From assembly GCF_900141755.1 (NCBI RefSeq), contig NZ_LT670844.1:2914001-2978000 (forward strand): a DNA stretch of 64,000 bases, written 5' to 3'. The translations under genes and the position numbers were made by a program. This document shows, in pieces, positions 25,092 through 31,887 of the stretch (position 1 is the stretch's first letter; every line of letters starts with the position of its first letter). Source of the DNA: Bradyrhizobium lablabi. GTDB lineage: Bacteria; Pseudomonadota; Alphaproteobacteria; Rhizobiales; Xanthobacteraceae. Below the pieces are notes generated by a model that saw nothing but the letters and a program-made list of their open reading frames with translations, did no database searches and was not told where the DNA came from.

Positions 25092-26123
25092 ATGGCCCTC
25101 GCCCGTTCACGCCGCAACGAGTCCGGATTCAACTACTGGCCGGGCTTTGTCGATGCGCTGTCGACGCTGGTGCTGTCGATCGTGTTCCTGCTGTCGGTGT
25201 TTTTGGTGGTGCAGTTCTTCCTGTCACAGGAGGTCACCGGCAAGGACAAGGCGCTGGAAGAGCTCAACGCCAAGATCGCGCAGCTCAACGATTTGTTGTC
25301 GCTGGAAAAACTCGGCGAGCTCAATCTCAACGACCAGCTCTCGCAGCTCCGCGCCGGCCTCGCCTCCGCCGAGGCCGAGCGCGATCGCGTCAAGGGGCTC
25401 TATGAGGGCCTTGCCAGCGCCGGCAACGATGCCGCCGGCCGCGCCAACGAACTCAACAAGGCGCTGGATTCCGAAAAGCAGGTGACCGCGCGGGCGCTGG
25501 CCCAGATCGAGGTATTGAACCAGCAGATCTCAGCCTTGCGCCGCCAGCTTGCCGCGCTGGAAGACGCGCTCAATGCCTCGGAGCAGCGCGACAAGGAATC
25601 GCAGGGCAAGATTGCCGATCTCGGCCAGCGCCTCAACGTCGCCCTGGCGCAGCGGGTGCAGGAATTGTCGCGCTACCGCTCGGAATTCTTTGGGCGCTTG
25701 CGCGCCATTCTCGGCAACCGGCCCGACATCCGGATCGTCGGCGACCGCTTTGTCTTTCAGTCAGAAGTATTTTTTGACACCGGACAGGCGCAATTGCTGC
25801 CCGAAGGCCGCGCCGAACTTGACACGGTGGCGACTGCGCTGATTGATCTGGACAAGCAGATCCCGAGCGAAATCGCCTGGGTGCTGCGGGTCGACGGCCA
25901 TACCGACGTGCGGCCGATCGTCAACAGCCCGCAGTTCAAATCGAACTGGGAATTGTCGTCGGCGCGCGCGATTTCGGTGGTGCAGTACCTGATCTCGCTC
26001 GGCGTGCCGGCGCAGCGGCTGGTCGCGGCCGGCTTTGCGGAATTCCAGCCGCTCGATACAGCTCCGACCGAAGAGGCCTATCAGCGCAACCGGCGTATCG
26101 AATTGAAGCTGACGGAACGGTAG
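25092..26123 (+). CDS. OmpA/MotB-like peptidoglycan-binding protein with long coiled coil
   Basis: 343 residues from the ATG at 25092 (GGAG upstream). Residues about 14-40 carry a MotB-type N-terminus and one transmembrane segment (YWPGFVDALSTLVLSIVFLL). Residues about 43-205 form a long coiled coil (ALEELNAKIAQLNDLLSLEK, VLNQQISALRRQLAALEDAL). Residues about 215-343 are an OmpA domain with DTGQAQLLPEGRAELD and VDGHTDVRPI and the closing YQRNRRIELKL. With the upstream MotA/TolQ-like protein it should form an ion-driven envelope complex anchored to peptidoglycan. What it drives is unknown. Confidence 0.9.
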   Translation: MALARSRRNESGFNYWPGFVDALSTLVLSIVFLLSVFLVVQFFLSQEVTGKDKALEELNAKIAQLNDLLSLEKLGELNLNDQLSQLRAGLASAEAERDRVKGLYEGLASAGNDAAGRANELNKALDSEKQVTARALAQIEVLNQQISALRRQLAALEDALNASEQRDKESQGKIADLGQRLNVALAQRVQELSRYRSEFFGRLRAILGNRPDIRIVGDRFVFQSEVFFDTGQAQLLPEGRAELDTVATALIDLDKQIPSEIAWVLRVDGHTDVRPIVNSPQFKSNWELSSARAISVVQYLISLGVPAQRLVAAGFAEFQPLDTAPTEEAYQRNRRIELKLTER

Positions 26124-26151
26124 GCGTGATTTCGGCGCTTATCCTTCCTCG

Positions 26152-26243
26152 TCGTCATGGCCGGGCTTGTCCCGGCCATCCACGTCCTTTGGCGCCACCG
26201 AAAAGAAAGACGTGGATGCCCGGGACAAGCCCGGGCATGACGG
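26152..26243. repeat. palindromic intergenic repeat (GCCGGGCTTGTCCCGGC family)
   Basis: Two inverted halves, GTCATGGCCGGGCTTGTCCC and GGGACAAGCCCGGGCATGAC, flank a CCACGTCCTT...AAGACGTGG inner stem. The whole can fold as one long hairpin. Confidence 0.8.
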
Positions 26244-26253
26244 CGTTAGCTTG

Positions 26254-26703
26254 ATGAGCGCCCCCTTTCATCTCCGTCCCTATCGCGCCGAGGACGAAGA
26301 CGCGGCCATCGCGCTGTGGCTTGAGACCTGGCAGCAGACCTATCCATCGATCGATTTCGCCGCGCGGGTAAATTGGTGGCGCGAGCGCTGGCGCAATGAG
26401 TTGGCGCCGAAGGCTGAGATCATTGTCGCTGAGCAAGAAGGCGTCCTGACCGGTTTTGTTACGATCGACGCATCGGGCTATCTCGACCAGCTCGTCGTTG
26501 CCCCCGATCACTGGGGCTCGGAGCTTGCGACCGCGCTGGTCGACGAGGCAAAGCGCCGCTCGCCTGATCGCATCACGCTGTTGGTCAACACCGACAATGC
26601 GCGTGCGATCCGCTTCTACGAGCGCAACGGGTTTGTGCATGCAGGCGAGGATGTGAATCCGACGTCGGGGAGGCCGGTGCTGCGGATGGAGTGGAAACCG
26701 TAA
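26254..26703 (+). CDS. GNAT-family N-acetyltransferase
   Basis: 149 residues from MSAPFHLRPYRAEDEDAAIA (ATG 26254); the longer frame starts within a repeat. The GNAT order is present: N-terminal RPYRAEDEDAAIALW, central IIVAEQEGVLTGFVTID, YLDQLVVAPDHWGSELATAL (acetyl-CoA binding, although the usual R/Q-x-x-G-x-G/A is changed to HWGSELA) and LLVNTDNARAIRFYERNGF. The substrate is unknown. Confidence 0.88.
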   Translation: MSAPFHLRPYRAEDEDAAIALWLETWQQTYPSIDFAARVNWWRERWRNELAPKAEIIVAEQEGVLTGFVTIDASGYLDQLVVAPDHWGSELATALVDEAKRRSPDRITLLVNTDNARAIRFYERNGFVHAGEDVNPTSGRPVLRMEWKP

Positions 26704-26732
26704 GTGTTGTTCACGGCGCCTCTCCATATTCG

Positions 26733-26873
26733 GTCGTCATACTCCGCGAAAGCGGAGTATCCAGTACGCCGCGGCTTCACGGTTCGATCGCTGGCGTCCT
26801 GGAATACTGGATCACCCGATGGAGCCTGTCATCCGGCCGGCCGAAGGCCGGACCGGGTGGCGGGTGATGACGG
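26733..26873. repeat. composite palindromic intergenic repeat
   Basis: Contains CGTCATACTCCGCGAAAGCG, a GGCCGGCCGAAGGCCGG hairpin and terminal GTGATGACGG. It is related to 11877-12032 in inverted order. It sits between convergent GNAT and ABC genes. Confidence 0.7.
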
Positions 26874-26892
26874 CCGTGCGTGGCGCCCGGCC

Positions 26893-28752
26893 TCACACCC
26901 CCTCGAACTGCAACCTTGCCAGCCTCGCATAAAGCCCGTTGGCGGCGACCAGCGAGGCGTGGGTGCCCTGCTCGACGATGCGCCCCTGCTCCATCACCAG
27001 GATGCGGTCGCAGGATAGAACCGTGGCGAGGCGATGGGCGATCACCAGCGTGGTGCGGTGGCGCATCAGTTCTTCCAGCGCGGTCTGCACCAGCGTTTCA
27101 CTCTCCGCATCCAGCGACGAGGTGGCTTCATCTAGCAGCAACAGCGGCGCGTCGCGCAGGATGGCGCGCGCGATCGCGATGCGCTGGCGCTGGCCGCCGG
27201 ACAGCGTCACGCCGCGCTCGCCAAGCTGGGCCTCGAAGCCGCCGGGCAGCCGGCGGATGAATTCGGTGGCATGCGCCAGATCGGCCGCGCGCTCGACCTC
27301 GGCATCGGTGGCGTCGGGCCGGCCGAAGCGGATGTTTTCCCGTGCACTCGCGGCGAACACGACCGATTCCTGCGGCACCAGCGCGATGCGCGCGCGCAGC
27401 TCGCGCGGATCGGCCGCCCTGATCGGAACGCCGTCAAAGGCGATCACGCCGCGCGCGGGATCGTAGAACCGCAGCAGCAAATGAAACAGCGTGCTCTTTC
27501 CGGCGCCCGAGGGACCGACGATCGCGACCTTCTCGCCGGCCCGCACCCCCAAGGAAACGCCGTCGACCGCCGGCGCATCCGGCCGCGTCGGATAGGCAAA
27601 GCTGACGCCCTCGAAGGCGACATCGCCGCGCGCCGGCGCCGGCAAGGCCCGCGGCGAGGCCGGAGCCGCGATCGCCGACTTGACGCGCAGGATTTCGAAC
27701 AATCGTTCCGCTGCGCCAGAGGCAGCGGAAACCTCGCCCCAGACTTCCGAGAGCTGGCCGAGGCCGGCCGCGGCGAACGCCGTGTACAGCACGAACTGGC
27801 CGAGCCGGCCGGGGGTGATCGCGCCGGTCAGCACATCATGCGAGCCGATCCAGAGGATCGCGACCACGCTGGTGAATACGATGAAGATGATGATCGCGGT
27901 CAGCACCGCCCGTGCCCGCGTCGAACTGCGCGCCGCCTCATAGGCCTGCTCGACCTCGGCGCCGAAGCGCGCATTCGCAAGCTGTTCGCTGGTATAGGCC
28001 TGCACGGTTCGGATGGCACCGACCAGTTCGGAGGCATAGGCGGTCGCCTCCGCCAGCGTATCCTGGGCGCCTCGCGACAATCGCCGCACCCAGCGCCCGA
28101 ACGCCACCAGCGGAATCACGATCAGAGGAATGGCCAAAAGGACCAAGCCCGACAATCGAGGACTCGTGATCACCATCATGATGGTGGCGCCGACGAACAG
28201 CAAGAAGTTGCGCAGCGCAATCGACACCGACGCGCCGACCGCCGATTTTATCTGTGTGGTGTCGGCCGTGAGCCGCGAGATCAGTTCACCTGAGCGCGCC
28301 GAGTCGAAGAACGCCGGCGACAGCGACATCAAATGAGAAAACACGTCGCGCCGCAGATCCGCGACGATGCGTTCGCCGATGGTCATCACCAGGTAGAATC
28401 GCGACGCGCTGGCGAAGGCCAATATTGCGACCACCGCGATCATCACGCTGAAATAGCTGTTGATCAATGCGATGCCTTCGGGCGTGAACCCGAAATCGAT
28501 CATCCGCCGCACCGCGACGGGAACCACGAGCGTGGTGATTGCGGCAATCGTCAGCGAGATCAGCGCCAGCACCGCGCGTCCACGGTAACGCGCGATATAA
28601 GGGGCCAGCGCCAATAACGGACGTAACCGCGCGCTGCTCTTCGCCGCCGATTGCGTCAGTTCCGCTTCGATCGAGGATAGCTCGGCCGCATCCAAATCGC
28701 GCCGCGGTGGCACCTCGCCATGCCGGTCTTCAAGCCGTTCCACTACGCTCAT
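26893..28752 (-). CDS. ABC exporter, fused permease and ATPase
   Basis: 619 residues from [20 protein letters not shown] (ATG 28752). Residues about 50-345 are a six-helix ABC transmembrane domain ([20 protein letters not shown] onward). Residues about 380-615 are the ATPase: Walker [11 protein letters not shown]-loop LVPQESVVF, signature LSGGQRQR, Walker [13 protein letters not shown] and switch His in VIAHRLATV. It belongs to the MsbA/ABCB-type homodimeric exporters. The substrate is unknown; lipids, polysaccharide or drugs are all possible. Confidence 0.93.
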   Translation of the reverse strand: MSVVERLEDRHGEVPPRRDLDAAELSSIEAELTQSAAKSSARLRPLLALAPYIARYRGRAVLALISLTIAAITTLVVPVAVRRMIDFGFTPEGIALINSYFSVMIAVVAILAFASASRFYLVMTIGERIVADLRRDVFSHLMSLSPAFFDSARSGELISRLTADTTQIKSAVGASVSIALRNFLLFVGATIMMVITSPRLSGLVLLAIPLIVIPLVAFGRWVRRLSRGAQDTLAEATAYASELVGAIRTVQAYTSEQLANARFGAEVEQAYEAARSSTRARAVLTAIIIFIVFTSVVAILWIGSHDVLTGAITPGRLGQFVLYTAFAAAGLGQLSEVWGEVSAASGAAERLFEILRVKSAIAAPASPRALPAPARGDVAFEGVSFAYPTRPDAPAVDGVSLGVRAGEKVAIVGPSGAGKSTLFHLLLRFYDPARGVIAFDGVPIRAADPRELRARIALVPQESVVFAASARENIRFGRPDATDAEVERAADLAHATEFIRRLPGGFEAQLGERGVTLSGGQRQRIAIARAILRDAPLLLLDEATSSLDAESETLVQTALEELMRHRTTLVIAHRLATVLSCDRILVMEQGRIVEQGTHASLVAANGLYARLARLQFEGV

Positions 28753-28980
28753 GAGGTCTCGACCAATCGCTTCTGTCAGCTCCAGATAGGCACCGCGGCC
28801 AGCGCAGGCAAACCCGAAATGAACCAATCCGGGAACATACTTGGCAGATGCTTTCGCGATGCTTGTCCGATACTTCTCAGATCCTTGGCTTGTTTTGGCG
28901 GGCTTTAGGCGTTATAGAGCGGCCCAAATCCGTCCCCTTTTGCATCTCTAGGACAGGCGCGGCGCGCCGAAGGAATTGCC

Positions 28981-29208
28981 ATGAAAGCCGAAATTCACCC
29001 GGATTATCATATGATTACGGTCGTCATGACCGACGGCACCGAGTACCAGACGCGCTCGACCTGGGGCAAGCCGGGCGACAAATTGAACCTCGATATCGAC
29101 TCCAAGTCGCACCCAGCCTGGATCGGCGGCGCCCAGCAGATCCTCGACCGCGGCGGCCGCGTGTCGCGGTTCCAGAAGAAGTTTTCGGGCTTCCTCAAGA
29201 AGGATTGA
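28981..29208 (+). CDS. rpmE: 50S ribosomal protein L31
   Basis: 75 residues. [20 protein letters not shown] then [18 protein letters not shown] and [11 protein letters not shown] match alphaproteobacterial L31. It lacks the CxxC zinc cysteines, so it is the C-minus type. A monocistronic unit with its own 228-bp upstream region and a strong terminator directly after it. Confidence 0.97.
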   Translation: MKAEIHPDYHMITVVMTDGTEYQTRSTWGKPGDKLNLDIDSKSHPAWIGGAQQILDRGGRVSRFQKKFSGFLKKD

Positions 29209-29241
29209 GGCCGGTTAGGCCTTCGTTCGAGGCGAGATGCC

Positions 29242-29273
29242 AAAACGCCCTTGCTCGGTCAGGGGCGTTTTTG
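29242..29273 (+). terminator. Rho-independent terminator after rpmE
   Basis: AAAACGCCC (29242-29250) pairs with GGGCGTTTT (29263-29271) around a 12-nt loop, followed by TTGTTTT. It begins 33 bp after the rpmE stop. Confidence 0.9.
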
Positions 29274-29284
29274 TTTTGGGAGCC

Positions 29285-29389
29285 GTCATTCCGGGATGGT
29301 GCGTTAGCACCAGACCTCAGATGCGCAATTGCGCATCGGGGAATCTCGAGATTCCGGGTTCGATGCTTCGCATCGCCCCGGAATGACGG
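29285..29389. repeat. palindromic intergenic repeat (GTCATTCCGGG family)
   Basis: GTCATTCCGGGATGGTGCG at one end and CGCCCCGGAATGAC at the other, with internal ATGCGCAATTGCGCAT and AATCTCGAGATT palindromes. It lies between convergent rpmE and rcdA. Confidence 0.8.
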
Positions 29390-29409
29390 TGATCGGATTG
29401 CAGAGAGCC

Positions 29410-29922
29410 TTACCGCTCGAACGCGGCCTTCAGGCGGTTGAGCTGCGGCACCAGCGGATTGCCGATCGCGGCGCGCTCAGTGGCCGGCGCGTGGATCGTG
29501 GTATCGAGACGGCGGACTTTTGACTGCAGCGCCATCGAGCGGGCGATCAGGTCCTGCAATTGCTGTGGCAGTTTTTCGATCATCTCGTCCGGACCGGGAT
29601 CGGCGGCCGAGAGTTTGACCTTGGTCTTTTCGCGATTGGCCTGGGTCAGCGTCATCTCGCCTTCCTTGACCGCGCGGTGCAGCAACAACCATGACGCCAA
29701 CTGCATCAGGCGCGTGGTCAGCCGCATGCTTTCGGTCGCGTAAGTCAGGCTGACGGAGCGGTCGAGCGCCTTGGCTTCAGCGCGGCCGGCGCCATCGAGA
29801 TAGGCGGCGGTCTCCTCGACCAGGTCCATGCCCTGCCGGAACAGGCTGCCGAAGGCGGCGGAATTGGTGAGCCGTTCGTTGAATTGGACGAGAGCGGTTT
29901 CGCCTTGCGAACGATCCGACAT
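29410..29922 (-). CDS. rcdA: DUF1465 protein, RcdA-like regulator of CtrA degradation
   Basis: 170 residues. The helical core FQ-type sequence (LTNSAAFGSLFRQGMDLVEE, AYLDGAGRAEAKALDR, YATESMRLTTRLMQLASWLL) is that of Pfam DUF1465. The Caulobacter member, RcdA, is an adaptor that with CpdR and PopA delivers CtrA to ClpXP during the cell cycle. In this organism the same role is inferred. The gene is convergent to rpmE and followed upstream by a 547-bp region without genes. Confidence 0.85.
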   Translation of the reverse strand: MSDRSQGETALVQFNERLTNSAAFGSLFRQGMDLVEETAAYLDGAGRAEAKALDRSVSLTYATESMRLTTRLMQLASWLLLHRAVKEGEMTLTQANREKTKVKLSAADPGPDEMIEKLPQQLQDLIARSMALQSKVRRLDTTIHAPATERAAIGNPLVPQLNRLKAAFER

Positions 29923-30114
29923 GGTTAACGCCTCACACGACTGTTTACGTTACCGGGGTTAACACCGCACGGCTTATGATGAACAAATCATTGCTCGGCT
30001 TAAGGGGAGAGTCCAGCCGCAAGCGTTTTTATGGTTTCCGCGATGTGCGGTCATTCATCAAACCGCAATAAAAGGGTGCGGATTTGAGACAAGCGGCCGA
30101 AAATGCCGCGACGC

Positions 30115-30143
30115 CAAAAAAAGAGCCGCCGTTTCCGGCGGCT
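30115..30143 (-). terminator. minus-strand Rho-independent terminator
   Basis: AGCCGCC (30124-30130) and GGCGGCT (30137-30143) pair across a 6-nt loop. On the minus strand the stem is followed by CTTTTTTT. No annotated gene ends just before it; DUF1192 stops 327 bp upstream. Confidence 0.75.
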
Positions 30144-30314
30144 TTGAAGTTGATAACAGGGAGGCGTCAAACAGAGTGGACAGGAGCCACTCGGTGTCCA
30201 AACGAGGACACTGCAAGTCATAGGTGAGAAAGCTTAATCGATCGTAAACGCGCGATTTTATTTAAGCTTCGTTTGCCATGTCGGCCATTGGCCGAGTGGC
30301 TGCATCGAGCGCGG

Positions 30315-30450
30315 TGCGCCCCCTCTCCCGCGATTGCGGGGGAGGGCTGGGGGTGGGGGCTCTCTCCGCATTGGGATTCGCGGAGAGAGCCCCCACCCGC
30401 CTCGCTTGGCTCGGCACCCTCCCCCGCGAAGCGCGGGACAGGGAAGAAAG
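30315..30450. repeat. large palindromic intergenic repeat
   Basis: The outer arms have CCCTCTCCCGCG and CGCGGGACAGGG, and the inner arms GTGGGGGCTCTCTCCGC and GCGGAGAGAGCCCCCAC, with only GATTGGG-type sequence between. It could form a very stable hairpin on either strand. Confidence 0.8.
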
Positions 30451-30469
30451 AGATCGCGCTTTAATCAGA

Positions 30470-30661
30470 TCACGATTTGAAAAAACTGTTCGCCGCGTCC
30501 TTCGAGGCGCGTTTTTTCGTCATCGCAGCGTGCAGCCGCTCGATTTCAGACGTCATCAGCGCGATGCGCTCGGTGAGCTCCTCGACCGACAAGAGCGACA
30601 GGTCCTGCCCGATCTCATGGGTGACTTTTTTCCTTGGTCTGTCGTCGTCTTCGGTGGCCAT
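30470..30661 (-). CDS. DUF1192 small coiled-coil protein
   Basis: 63 residues: an acidic/basic N-terminus, then SVEELTERIALMTSEIERLH, an amphipathic helix matching DUF1192, a family of about 60-residue proteins confined to Alphaproteobacteria. It is usually found beside a quinone oxidoreductase gene, as here (divergent, 105 bp away). Function is unknown. GGAGGACAAC precedes the ATG. Confidence 0.85.
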   Translation of the reverse strand: MATEDDDRPRKKVTHEIGQDLSLLSVEELTERIALMTSEIERLHAAMTKKRASKDAANSFFKS

Positions 30662-30766
30662 GCGTTGTCCTCCGGATGCGAGGTTCCCTGAAGCGGTTGC
30701 AAGCCGCGGCGCGGCTGGCTAAGCAGGTGCCTCTTCAAATTATTAGGCTTTGGCCAAGGACACATC

Positions 30767-31765
30767 ATGGAAAATCTGCCCGCGCAAATGACCGTGATCG
30801 GCATCAGCAAGCCGGGCGGCCCCGAGGTGCTGTTGCCCGAAACCCGCCCGGTGCCAAAACCCGGTCCGGGCGAAATCCTGATCAAGGTCGCGGCCGCCGG
30901 CGTCAACCGTCCCGACGTCGCGCAGCGCTCCGGCGTCTATCCGCCGCCGCCCGGCGCCAGCGACTTGCCTGGCCTTGAAGTCGCGGGCGAAGTCGTAGCC
31001 GTCGGTCCCGGCGCGGCCAAACACAAGGTCGGCGACAAGGTGATGTCGCTGGTCGCCGGCGGCGGCTACGCGCAATATGCCATCGCGCAGGATACCCAGG
31101 CGATGACGGTGCCGCCGTCGCTGTCGATGCTCGAGGCCGGCGCGATCCCCGAAACGCTGATGACGGTCTGGCACAATGTGTTCGAGCGTGGCGGACTGAA
31201 AGCAGGCGAGACCATCCTGATCCATGGCGGTTCCTCGGGCATCGGCACCATGGCGATCCAGCTCGCCAAGGCGTTCGGCGCAAAAGTGATCGTCACTGTC
31301 GGATCGAACGAAAAGGCCAGCGCTTGCCTCAAACTCGGCGCCGACCGCGCCATCAATTACAAGACCGAAGACTTTGTCACGGAGGTAAAGGCCGCGACCG
31401 ACGGTGCCGGCGCCAATCTCATCCTCGACATGGTCGGTGGCGACTACATCGAGCGCAATTACCACGCGGCCACGGTCGAGGGCCGCATCGTCCAGATCGC
31501 GACGCTCGGCGGCGCCAAGGCGACGGTCAATTTTGCCCTGCTGATGGTGAAACGGCTGCACCACACCGGCTCGACGCTGCGCCCCCGTAGCAATACGGAC
31601 AAGGCGGCGATGGTCGCGGCCATCGAGGCCAAGGTGATGCCACTGCTGCGCGAGGGGCGCATAAAACCCCTGATGGACAGCACATTCCCGCTGGAAAAGG
31701 CCGCCGACGCCCACCGGCGCATCGACACCAGCGAACATATTGGCAAAATTGTGTTGGCCGTTTAA
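30767..31765 (+). CDS. NAD(P)H-quinone oxidoreductase (zeta-crystallin type)
   Basis: 332 residues. The N-terminal GroES-like domain shows AAAGVNRPDVAQRSGVYPPP and LPGLEVAGEVVAVG. The Rossmann part has IHGGSSGIGTMAIQLAKAFG and YKTEDFVTEVKAATDGAGAN. No structural zinc cysteines are seen, which places it in the QOR group of the medium-chain dehydrogenases. It probably reduces quinones with NADPH. Its divergent neighbour is DUF1192. Confidence 0.93.
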   Translation: MENLPAQMTVIGISKPGGPEVLLPETRPVPKPGPGEILIKVAAAGVNRPDVAQRSGVYPPPPGASDLPGLEVAGEVVAVGPGAAKHKVGDKVMSLVAGGGYAQYAIAQDTQAMTVPPSLSMLEAGAIPETLMTVWHNVFERGGLKAGETILIHGGSSGIGTMAIQLAKAFGAKVIVTVGSNEKASACLKLGADRAINYKTEDFVTEVKAATDGAGANLILDMVGGDYIERNYHAATVEGRIVQIATLGGAKATVNFALLMVKRLHHTGSTLRPRSNTDKAAMVAAIEAKVMPLLREGRIKPLMDSTFPLEKAADAHRRIDTSEHIGKIVLAV

Positions 31766-31887
31766 CGCTCGCGAGCGACGCGTGACCGGAAACCCTTTGA
31801 TTTTCCTCGCATTCATGTCATTTATCCGAGAATGCCGGGCGGGCCGCTTTCCGCGCGGAAGCATCATGTGATCGCGGAGAACTGACA

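Larger units (their letters stand above)
29923..30469. other. 547-bp gene-free region upstream of rcdA
   Basis: No protein gene is convincing. It holds the rcdA promoter side, a minus-strand terminator-like hairpin (30115-30143), an AT-rich inverted repeat AAGCTTAA (30230-30237) / TTAAGCTT (30262-30269), and a large repeat (30315-30450). Part of 30145-30300 could encode a small RNA, but no family is recognised. Confidence 0.5.

Noticed and set aside
23909..26123. Zorya anti-phage system
   Set aside because: ZorA/ZorB-like parts alone are present; no ZorC, ZorD or ZorE gene lies nearby, and the pair sits in a housekeeping context.
29923..29975. CtrA box upstream of rcdA
   Set aside because: TTAACC and TAAC half-sites occur, but the spacing does not fit TTAA-N7-TTAA.
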